A program made the translations under genes and the position numbers. From contig VSND01000117.1 in NCBI GenBank assembly GCA_009774145.1, forward strand, positions 1 to 7,449: DNA of 7,449 nt, written 5' to 3'. Positions 1-5,947 of this stretch are shown in pieces. This stretch comes from Lachnospiraceae bacterium. Lineage in GTDB: Bacteria > Bacillota > Clostridia > Lachnospirales > Lachnospiraceae. The notes beneath the pieces are model-generated. The model saw nothing but the letters and a program-made list of their open reading frames with translations. It was not told the DNA's origin and made no database searches. How positions within the stretch are numbered: the first letter of the stretch is position 1; each line of letters starts with the position of its first letter.

Positions 1-76
1 TTTCCTTATTCGGTATAGCGGAGGCGGCTGTCAATTCGACATAATTTTCTTGTGATACTTTACCGTACATGAGCAT
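1..76 (-). other. Unidentified partial reading frame at the window edge
   Basis: A minus-strand frame can start at ATG 76-74 or, in frame, ATG 70-68, and stays open to position 1, giving about 25 residues (beginning MLMYGKVSQENYVEL). It overlaps the end of the truncated maff2 frame in another frame. No Shine-Dalgarno sequence is visible, and upstream this frame meets a stop inside the maff2-derived DNA. The sequence may be the remainder of a gene joined to maff2 by a deletion or insertion. I do not recognise the protein, and the frame is too short to be confident that it is coding. Confidence 0.2.
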
Positions 77-200
77 TTGAGCCAGGGTTGTCCGAGCCGT
101 AGCCCTCCAAGAGATTCACCACGCCCCACACGCCAAGACCTGCGCCGAGAGCCACAACAAGGGTCTGTAAAGTGCTGATAGCAGATGCGAAAAATTCCAT
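60..200 (-). pseudogene. Maff2-family ICE protein, C-terminally truncated
   Basis: ATG 200-198 opens a 46-codon frame beginning MEFFASAISTLQTLVVALGA and continuing through GLGVWGVVNLLEGYG and DNPG. This closely matches the N-terminal hydrophobic half of Maff2-family proteins, small (about 70 aa) membrane proteins in the conjugation modules of Tn1549-like ICEs, usually near VirD4- and VirB6-type genes. A plausible ribosome binding site (AGGA, 7 nt upstream) precedes the start. The usual conserved C-terminal half (a second hydrophobic stretch with a GGG motif) is missing: after about residue 44 the similarity ends and TAA follows at 62-60. The gene is therefore broken near position 66-72. Because the break lies more than 140 bp from the 7-kb element, a separate event is likely. 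The family call rests on recalled motifs. Confidence 0.7.
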
Positions 201-214
201 ATAGAATCCTGAAA

Positions 215-231
215 CCCAAACCCCCGAAACG
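215..231. repeat. Candidate left terminal inverted repeat
   Basis: CCCAAACCCCCGAAACG reads outward, on the minus strand, as CGTTTCGGGGGTTTGGG. The right edge of the window reads CGTTGCGGTTTGGGGG at 7432-7447. The two align as CGTT(T/G)CGG-TTTGGG with a 3-nt gap. This is an imperfect match in low-complexity G-rich sequence, but both copies lie immediately outside the TTTTGTCG motif clusters, as element ends would. Confidence 0.35.
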
Positions 232-236
232 CCTTA

Positions 237-298
237 TTTTGTCGTTTTGTCACAATCCGTGCAGAACACAAACCATAGATTCCAATGGTTTTGTCGTT
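237..298. repeat. Left-end TTTTGTCG motif cluster
   Basis: TTTTGTCGT at 237-245 is followed directly by TTTTGTCAC at 245-253, giving two copies 8 bp apart. A third copy, GGTTTTGTCGTT, lies at 287-298. That 12-mer recurs exactly, in the same orientation, at 7424-7435 near the right edge. Repeats confined to the two ends of a tyrosine-recombinase element are typical of arm-type or core binding sites for the recombinases or an accessory factor. Which protein binds here is inference. Confidence 0.55.
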
Positions 299-324
299 CC
301 AGATTTGTGTATCCCGGGATCTGG
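299..324. repeat. Inverted repeat containing a 10-bp palindrome
   Basis: CCAGAT (299-304) and ATCTGG (319-324) form a six-base inverted repeat, and the DNA between and across them includes the perfect palindrome ATCCCGGGAT (311-320). It lies directly beside the GGTTTTGTCGTT motif at 287-298. It could be a protein-binding site at the element's left end or a minor hairpin; no downstream T-run makes it look like a terminator. Confidence 0.3.
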
Positions 325-365
325 GTTCTTTTCCTTTCTTAAATTTTTATTTTTTGTTTTGGGAT

Positions 366-429
366 AAAAAAGAGGGCTTCTGTATCCGGGACGCTCATTA
401 AAAGCGGCCATATATACAAAAAGCCCTCT
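366..429 (-). terminator. Operon-end terminator with long nested stem-loop
   Basis: Read on the minus strand, AGAGGGCTT (429-421) pairs perfectly with AAGCCCTCT (379-371), and a run of six T follows (371-366), as in a rho-independent terminator. The ~41-nt loop holds further nested pairing: TGTAT/ATACA (418-414 with 385-381) and CGCT/AGCG (406-403 with 395-392). It lies about 140 bp past the last long gene and before maff2, so it should stop operon transcription from entering the ICE gene. The loop is unusually long for a simple terminator. Confidence 0.65.
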
Positions 430-447
430 GGTTTTCAGGTTCCATAT

Positions 448-568
448 TCAGTTGTCATCCAGCCCCATTGTTAAGTGGGGGAGCGTATCCTTATCTTCAT
501 AGGTTTCCTCCATATATTCAAAAAGCCGTATCCAGGATAACCGGCTCCCTGTGCTGTGTTATCTCCAT
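448..568 (-). pseudogene. Possible frameshifted mini-gene after the zinc-ribbon gene
   Basis: Two nucleotides after the stop of the zinc-ribbon gene, ATG 568-566 (GAGG 11 nt upstream) opens a 16-codon frame ending at TGA 520-518 (peptide MEITQHREPVILDTAF). The stop follows five T residues. Skipping one T joins it to a second frame (EYMEETYEDKDTL...) ending in DDN with TGA 450-448, for about 39 residues in total. The join reads as a smooth acidic peptide. It could be a decayed gene, a sequencing error in the homopolymer, or a +1 frameshift at TTT-TGA, where tRNA-Phe could re-pair with UUU. An alternative nine-codon frame (471-500) has a better ribosome binding site (GGAGG, 6 nt spacing). I recognise no family; coding status is uncertain. 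Confidence 0.25.
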
Positions 569-570
569 AT

Positions 571-1878
571 TTATATCAGCCTCGACTGCCTGTGAATCCT
601 CCCATCGCAAAACGGGCAGCCTGTCCCTTTCTGGCGGACCTGGACTGTGCACTGCCAGTGGTGGCCTTTTTCACAGACCCACCAGACTTTCCTTGTTGAA
701 AACGGCCTGACCTGCTCCGGTGTAAGCCCCATATTTCTCTGGCAGTCCCATTCCCTGGCCAGCCTGGGGCTGTATGTCGCAAGGTCGGATTCCCCCGGGA
801 TGACCGGGTGCCGGTCCAGCAGGCGCGTGCAGACAGGGCAGCCGCTCCCTGCGGCCCGTTCATAGACCTCCGCTTTCCAGGAGTGCCCTTTCCTGCATCT
901 CCACCACACTTTCTTCCGGGTCTGGTACATGACGGTCTCCGGTGTGGATCCCTGGTTTTTCCCATAGTCCCATTCCCCGGCCAGCTCCGGATGGACTGAT
1001 GCCAGGTCATTTTCGCCCGGCAGCACTTTCCGGTTCCCGCAGTACGGGCAGCCGTTCCCGCGTCTCCTGCCCGGCAGTTTCGCCTTCCAGGAATGCCCCT
1101 TTCTGCACCGCCACCAGATATCCTTCTGGCTCCCGGCGGTTATCTCCGATGGAAGGAACGTATTTTTTTCAAAATCCCATTCATCCATAAGCTCCGGGCA
1201 CCTGCTCTGCGCGTCATTGAAGCCCTCCAGAATCTTTTTGCCGCAGCAGTAGGGGCAGCCGCATCCATTTCTCCGGTTGGAGATCTTTGCTTTCCATGAA
1301 TGGCCGCAGCGGCCAGTCCACCATACCGACCGTTGGCTCATGCCCGTGACATCCTCCGGCCTTAAGCCCCCGTTCCTTTCATGGTCCCATTGTGCCGTAA
1401 GCTCCGGATCCGCTGTCGCAAGGTCATTGAACCCAGGCATCACTTTCCTGCCAGCACAGTAGGGGCAGCCTTTCCCAGCCGCCCGGCTTGATACCGCCGC
1501 CTGCCAGCTGTGCCCTTCTGCACAACGCCACCAGACCCTTTTTGCAGTGCCTCCGGCAACATCCTCAGGACGAAGGCTCCCATTTTTGCCAACATCCCAT
1601 TCCTCCGCAAGCAGAGGGGCCACTGTCGCAAGGTCATTTACTCCGGGGATCAGCCGGTTCCCAGCGCAATACGGGCAGCCAGCCCCGGCCGTACGGCTGT
1701 AGACGGCGGCCATCCAGCTGTGTCCTTTACGGCACCTCCACCAGACTTTTTTCACGGATCCCGGCTGCACGTCTTCCGGCGTCAGTCCCTTGTTCCTTAT
1801 CCCGTCCCATTCTTCCGCAAGGGCGGGATTCCTTGCCTTTAAGTCTGTCTGTCCCCTGATCAATGGGTACTGGTTCAT
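571..1878 (-). CDS. Six-repeat zinc-ribbon (DUF4379-type) protein
   Basis: This 435-aa protein is almost entirely six tandem copies of a ~70-residue module, at roughly residues 10-72, 80-142, 150-212, 220-281, 289-350 and 363-424. Each has the order NDLA-(x)-P-L-EWD-N-P-V-VWWRC-KGHSW-R-GCPYC. This matches the 'probable zinc-ribbon' DUF4379 family, with Cys and His of WWRC-x2-GHSW and the CPxC pair as likely zinc ligands. In module 3 the first Cys is displaced (WWTGRCGHSW), so zinc binding there may be altered. No enzymatic domain, signal peptide or membrane segment is visible. The start overlaps the preceding stop as ATGA, with AGGAGG 11 nt upstream, so it is co-translated with the TnpC-like gene. 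A nucleic-acid-binding role, as accessory factor or cargo, is inference; the molecular function of DUF4379 is not established. Confidence 0.85.
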   Translation of the reverse strand: MNQYPLIRGQTDLKARNPALAEEWDGIRNKGLTPEDVQPGSVKKVWWRCRKGHSWMAAVYSRTAGAGCPYCAGNRLIPGVNDLATVAPLLAEEWDVGKNGSLRPEDVAGGTAKRVWWRCAEGHSWQAAVSSRAAGKGCPYCAGRKVMPGFNDLATADPELTAQWDHERNGGLRPEDVTGMSQRSVWWTGRCGHSWKAKISNRRNGCGCPYCCGKKILEGFNDAQSRCPELMDEWDFEKNTFLPSEITAGSQKDIWWRCRKGHSWKAKLPGRRRGNGCPYCGNRKVLPGENDLASVHPELAGEWDYGKNQGSTPETVMYQTRKKVWWRCRKGHSWKAEVYERAAGSGCPVCTRLLDRHPVIPGESDLATYSPRLAREWDCQRNMGLTPEQVRPFSTRKVWWVCEKGHHWQCTVQVRQKGTGCPFCDGRIHRQSRLI

Positions 1879-2603
1879 TCTTCTGCCTGCCTCCTCATCT
1901 CATCAAGGAGCTGTTCCTCCCTGGTCTTTGGTTTTTCCTTCGCTTTCTGTGCACCGCCGAACGGGTCGGGGCGTGTCCCTTCTATCAGGTCCCCCAATGC
2001 CGCCTGCGTCACGTTCCCGGCAGTCCTGACTGGAAGATGCGCTTCCTGCATCAGCTGCCTTGCCAGGTCAGGGTACAGGTACTTCTCCAGCATCCTGCGG
2101 AGGTACGCATTCTCCCTCCGCAGCCCTCTGTTTTCTTTCTCTAATGCCCGGTAAAGTTCCTCTGACCGCTGCATTTCCTTCTTCATCACCCCCGCCTGCT
2201 TTTCGGATTCCGCTTTCCGTGAGACTGCGTTCCTGTAGTTTATCTCCATCTCTGTATATCTGTCATAGACGGATTTCCAGTACGCATCCATGTCGTTCAG
2301 CTTGCCTTTTAAATCCGAAAGATCCTGGCAGGTCCTGACCAGGCCGTCAGCATCAATGCTTTTATATACCAGCAGTGCATCGGTTCCGGTCCTGGAAGCC
2401 CCCGCCTTCAGCTCGTCCAGCCGCCTGCGGACGCCCCTGTTCCTGCGGAATTCATACTCTTTAGCAGGGACGCCCTGCCTCCCGGCATACTTCGCCAGGT
2501 CCGTAAACCTGATGTCCCTCGCATTGCCGCAGGCCACATCCGCATAATACTTTTCCAGTATGCTGACCAGCAGCGCTTCATCTGTCTTGTTTGGTCTTGC
2601 CAT
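1875..2603 (-). CDS. TnpC-like HTH/coiled-coil transposition accessory protein
   Basis: A 242-aa protein starting at ATG 2603 (MARPNKTDEALL), preceded by GGAGG with 9-nt spacing. The frame is open 40 codons further upstream, but that stretch is Arg/Ser-rich shadow of the recombinase gene and lacks this ribosome site. Residues 31-65 (IRFTDLAKYAG...VRRRLDELK) resemble the N-terminal pattern of TnpC/DUF6262 proteins, 'ITF..VA..AGVS..(LY)..LR..I..LR', a helix-turn-helix-like domain. Residues ~95-178 are highly charged and heptad-like (LEKENRGLRRENAYLRRMLEK), predicting a coiled coil. The tail is Lys/Glu/Arg-rich. Tn554 TnpC is a small protein (about 125 aa) that assists transposition; this one is about twice as long. 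It overlaps the third recombinase gene by 26 bp and the zinc-ribbon gene by 4 bp. Family assignment is by pattern, not by search. Confidence 0.7.
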   Translation of the reverse strand: MARPNKTDEALLVSILEKYYADVACGNARDIRFTDLAKYAGRQGVPAKEYEFRRNRGVRRRLDELKAGASRTGTDALLVYKSIDADGLVRTCQDLSDLKGKLNDMDAYWKSVYDRYTEMEINYRNAVSRKAESEKQAGVMKKEMQRSEELYRALEKENRGLRRENAYLRRMLEKYLYPDLARQLMQEAHLPVRTAGNVTQAALGDLIEGTRPDPFGGAQKAKEKPKTREEQLLDEMRRQAEE

Positions 2604-4131
2604 TTTTCTCTCCCTCCATCTTCCTCTCCAGCGCTTTCCTGTAACACGCGCTGCTGTTCTGCAGCCGCAGGAGCGCGGACGTGATATCCTCCTGCGCACC
2701 GTTCCCGCGGCGTACCTGTTCAATCATCTCCATCAGGAACATCCCGTCCTCATCCACTTTTTCCCGGAATCCCTCCTGGACGGCAAGCCTCAGCCCATCC
2801 TGGTCAGGATAGTAATGGATGCAGTTCCTGCAGTCGCCGAAATGCCCGCCTTCACGGTAGTTTTTCATGCATTCGGAAATATCGCCTCCGGGGAGGCCTG
2901 CATAATCACAGTGCCCGCCTTCCACCTCCGTCATGCCATGCCTGTCCCCCATGCGCAGCTTCAACGATCCGTCCAGTGTGACCTTCCCACGGTTCTCACG
3001 GTATTTCTCATAAACGGCGCTCTCCACCACAGCAGAAAGGTTCGCATAATAGCTGGCACTGATATCAATGCTCTCATGGCCGGCCAGCTCCCTGCATATC
3101 ACAGGGGAGCCGCCGGACAGGATCAGGTTTATCATGGCAAGGTGCCGTGTGTCCCCGAGGCTGACCGGATAATCCGCACTCCCTGTCACCTTCTCCTTGA
3201 ATTCGCCAAGCCTGCGGCGCATCTGGCAGTAAGTCATATATCCCAGCTGTGTCGCACGTGCCGGGGAAAATAAAGTGTCTTTTTCATGGGGGCGGCGTTT
3301 CTCCCCGGCCGCTTTATAAGCGAGGATCTCCCCCGCAAGCCATTCCGGCACCTCGTATTCATGGAGGGTATAATCCGCATGGATCGTGTAGCCGACTTTC
3401 TGCAGCCTTTTCTTCAGTCTTGTCCGGCGTACAGTAAGGATCCACCTCCCATCCCGGTTATGGATACAGTCGCCTGGCAGAAGGAGGAATTCCGTCGCCC
3501 GCAGGGGCAGGATGCTGGTAAGCCTCCACCAAAGGTATACCGGGAAAAAGTAGTCCTTTGTGTCTTCACCAGCAGTTCCCCAGAACTCATTGACATACCG
3601 GTCAAATCTCAGGTAATACCGGAAATCCGCCAGCTTCCTCGGTTTACGGGCCCATCCGTCCAGCGTCCGGTTTTCCTCGATCCGCTCCATGACGGCCCCT
3701 ATGTACCCGGGTGAATCAGGGATCATACCCAGGAACTGGAGTGCATGGCTGATATGTACATCCCATGTGCATGCTTCCCCGAATCCACAGCACCCCAGCC
3801 TGACCAGGGAGCTGCTGACCCCGGCAACCGAACTGGCCGCCATTGTCCCAAGCAGCAGCACTGTATAGGACTTCACATAATCCAGGAAGCACCCCTCGTC
3901 ACAGCCGGTCCACTCCTGGACTGTGCCGCCACCGGTCTCGAAGCGGATGTTCCTGCGTTTCACTTCATCCGTGATCCGCCATTCCGCATCCGGGAATGAG
4001 CCCCTGTCGATCACTCCTTTTGCGGCATACTCGGCAAATTTCCTCTCCGCCTGCAAGCGCGTTCCGGTGTCCATTTCACGGATGAGCAGCACTTTTGTAT
4101 ACCCTTTATGCATCTGCACATCTGCTATCAT
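2578..4131 (-). CDS. Tyrosine recombinase 3 with Cys-rich C-terminal tail
   Basis: A 517-aa tyrosine recombinase/integrase-family protein that should break and rejoin DNA through a 3'-phosphotyrosine. Visible active-site residues: Arg211 (LPLRATEFLLL), Lys around 240-241, Arg329 (LGDTRHLA), His352 (LAGHESIDIS) and nucleophile Tyr361, nine residues after the His, the usual spacing. The second box reads GDTR instead of HxLR, so its conserved His is replaced by Gly326. Residues 400-440 add C408, C421, H430, C434 and C437, a likely zinc-binding tail outside the core fold, followed by a charged helical end. The start is ATG 4131, with AGGAGG 13 nt upstream and an in-frame TGA before it. It overlaps recombinase 2 by 26 bp and the TnpC-like gene by 26 bp. 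It probably acts with the other two recombinases. Confidence 0.85.
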   Translation of the reverse strand: MIADVQMHKGYTKVLLIREMDTGTRLQAERKFAEYAAKGVIDRGSFPDAEWRITDEVKRRNIRFETGGGTVQEWTGCDEGCFLDYVKSYTVLLLGTMAASSVAGVSSSLVRLGCCGFGEACTWDVHISHALQFLGMIPDSPGYIGAVMERIEENRTLDGWARKPRKLADFRYYLRFDRYVNEFWGTAGEDTKDYFFPVYLWWRLTSILPLRATEFLLLPGDCIHNRDGRWILTVRRTRLKKRLQKVGYTIHADYTLHEYEVPEWLAGEILAYKAAGEKRRPHEKDTLFSPARATQLGYMTYCQMRRRLGEFKEKVTGSADYPVSLGDTRHLAMINLILSGGSPVICRELAGHESIDISASYYANLSAVVESAVYEKYRENRGKVTLDGSLKLRMGDRHGMTEVEGGHCDYAGLPGGDISECMKNYREGGHFGDCRNCIHYYPDQDGLRLAVQEGFREKVDEDGMFLMEMIEQVRRGNGAQEDITSALLRLQNSSACYRKALERKMEGEKNGKTKQDR

Positions 4132-5947
4132 CTGTATCTTTCAGCCTCCTTTCCAGCATCCCTGTCATGGTCTCCATATCCGCGCCGGGGTAAAGCATCG
4201 GAAGGCTTTCGAGCATCTGCCCGACAGCCGGTATGATCCCTCTGGACAGGATGTTTTTCAGGCGTTCCCGTTCCGGCCCGGATGCCCTGTTTTTCAGTTC
4301 CGTTATCGCGGTGTATTCCTTCATCAGCAGATGGAAGGCCGCTTTCGTAAAGATCTCATAGCCGCAGCCGATGCAGCCGCCCCTGAGGGAGTCGCAGCAG
4401 GGCATCCCGACAGCAGTACGCAGGCAGAGCGTCTCCGGCTGCCTGGATGCCGCCGCGCCGCTTGCGGCCATCTGCAGGGCATCCCCGAGCCTGCCTTCCG
4501 GGATGGACGCGACAATCTCCCGGCTGGCCTCCAGTGACCGTTCGACAAGGAGCGCGGCTTCTTCCAGCTGCCCGGCGTCCAGGCCGATGCACCGGATCAG
4601 TTCAGTCTGCCGCGGGACATCCAGCCGCCGGTATCCGTCACCCGCATACCTTTCCAGCAGCAGTGCCGGAATGAAGCCAAAGATGCCCCTCTCAAACATT
4701 TCCCGCAGGATGAATTCCGGGCGGTATCCGGAAAAAGCAGCATCCTTCAGGTAGATATCCGTGATCCCCGGCAGGGCGCCGATCCCTCCCTTGTGGCTCC
4801 TGGCAAGGGCCGCGAGCATATATCCCTTCGGCCTGCCAGGCCCGTCCGCCGTCACCAGCTCGATCCCCTGGAGATAGGACTTGTTCGCCCTCCTGGTCTG
4901 GAACCTCCGCTCTCCAAGCGCTTCTATGAACTGCGTGCCAAAAAATCTCCTGATCGATACAATGTCCTGGACTGGCCGTACCAGGGGCTCGTTTTCTTTA
5001 TGGTGGAGGAGCTTTATGGTAATGATCAGCCCCATGGCCGCTTTCAGCGATTCCGGTATAAAAAACTTCAGCTCCGGCACACCCTGGTACCTTTCTGTCT
5101 TGGATGGGTACATCGGCAGGTATTTCAGCCTCAACAGCAGCTCTTCTGAAACGCCCCTGGCATCCGCATCCCGGTAGCTTCCGGAGCGGAGCATCCCTTC
5201 CACCGTGTCCGGCGGGTAGGGCAGTGATGGAACCGGCAGCCGGGTGATGTCCGTCTGCCTTAACGCCCCCAGGAAATGGAGCGCCGCAAAGAGCCACAGG
5301 TCGGCATAGCGGGCAGAATCCAGGGCTTTTGTGACCAGCCCGTTCGCCTCCCATGATGCCTCATTGAATACGCAGTACGCCATCACGCTGAATTCCCTGA
5401 CCGGATAAGCCTCTTTCCGTATTTCCGCCTGCCGCCTGGGATGGATGTCGTATCTGCAGCTGCTGTCCCCTGACACCTCCGCAGCAAACTTCGCAAACAG
5501 CTTTGTGCTCCTGACGGGAAGCATTTCCGATGTCTTTTCCATAAGGCAGTCAAGCTCTTCTGCACTGTATCCGGACAGCTCACGGCCGCAGGCAGAAAGG
5601 ATGAAATCAAGTATCTTCCACCCGCTCGGTTCATCGCTGATCCCTTCCCGGGCCACAAACTTCCGGTAGCGCCGGCATGTCTCCGGCAGCTGCCCGCTGT
5701 ATGTATCCAGCAGGACCGACAGCTTTTCCCGCGGTGTTCTCTGATAAGCGGACAGCCACAGGCGGATCGGGCCGCGCATGCTTTCGTAGTCGCTGACCGC
5801 CATCTCCCTGCCGCTGCCTTCCGGGGCCTGCCCGAACCATCCGTTCCTGTCCAGGAACCCGAGGAGGTCATCCCTGCACCTGCAGATGTCCCGGTATGCC
5901 GACTGCACCTGCGCCGCATCTTTTAAGACCTCATCAAACAGTATCAT
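4106..5947 (-). CDS. Tyrosine recombinase 2, large TnpB-like, with CC/CxxC tail
   Basis: A 613-aa divergent tyrosine recombinase, close in length to Tn554 TnpB (630 aa). Numbered from ATG 5947, candidate catalytic residues are Arg230 (LGALRQTDITRL), Lys283 (YPSKTER), Arg352/353 (FQTRRANKSYL, lacking the usual His), His385 (ARSHKGG) and Tyr399 (TDIYLKD). The ~200 N-terminal residues probably form the core-binding domain, and ~200 residues lie past the Tyr. That extension carries C517, C518, C525 and C528 (PCC-x6-CIGC), a likely zinc site. A TTG codon two codons upstream (5953) is also in frame; ATG is preferred because GGGGGG lies 9 nt upstream. It overlaps recombinase 1 by 14 bp and recombinase 3 by 26 bp. 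The order second in the operon and the size both favour a TnpB-type partner role. Confidence 0.82.
   Translation of the reverse strand: MILFDEVLKDAAQVQSAYRDICRCRDDLLGFLDRNGWFGQAPEGSGREMAVSDYESMRGPIRLWLSAYQRTPREKLSVLLDTYSGQLPETCRRYRKFVAREGISDEPSGWKILDFILSACGRELSGYSAEELDCLMEKTSEMLPVRSTKLFAKFAAEVSGDSSCRYDIHPRRQAEIRKEAYPVREFSVMAYCVFNEASWEANGLVTKALDSARYADLWLFAALHFLGALRQTDITRLPVPSLPYPPDTVEGMLRSGSYRDADARGVSEELLLRLKYLPMYPSKTERYQGVPELKFFIPESLKAAMGLIITIKLLHHKENEPLVRPVQDIVSIRRFFGTQFIEALGERRFQTRRANKSYLQGIELVTADGPGRPKGYMLAALARSHKGGIGALPGITDIYLKDAAFSGYRPEFILREMFERGIFGFIPALLLERYAGDGYRRLDVPRQTELIRCIGLDAGQLEEAALLVERSLEASREIVASIPEGRLGDALQMAASGAAASRQPETLCLRTAVGMPCCDSLRGGCIGCGYEIFTKAAFHLLMKEYTAITELKNRASGPERERLKNILSRGIIPAVGQMLESLPMLYPGADMETMTGMLERRLKDTDDSRCADA

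Noticed and set aside
1..80. Group II intron 5' end interrupting maff2
   Set aside because: The junction sequence GTACGG resembles an internal group II segment only superficially, and no GTGYG-type 5' end or other intron structure is visible.
31..219. 62-aa minus-strand frame over the left flank
   Set aside because: It is out of frame with the recognisable Maff2 N-terminus, is rich in Arg and Cys, and has no ribosome site.
571..1878. Regular ~210-bp periodicity that could suggest a repeat array or CRISPR
   Set aside because: The repeats are diverged and in frame, encoding zinc-ribbon modules; there are no short identical repeats with unique spacers.
2604..2723. Upstream 40-codon extension of the TnpC-like gene
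   Set aside because: The extension is an Arg/Ser-rich shadow of recombinase 3; ATG 2603 has GGAGG at good spacing and starts the family-like sequence.
2560..3273. Long plus-strand frame (237 aa), and a similar one at 6132-7046 (304 aa)
   Set aside because: Both lie opposite well-supported recombinase genes, lack recognisable motifs, and show Pro/His/Ala-rich shadow composition.
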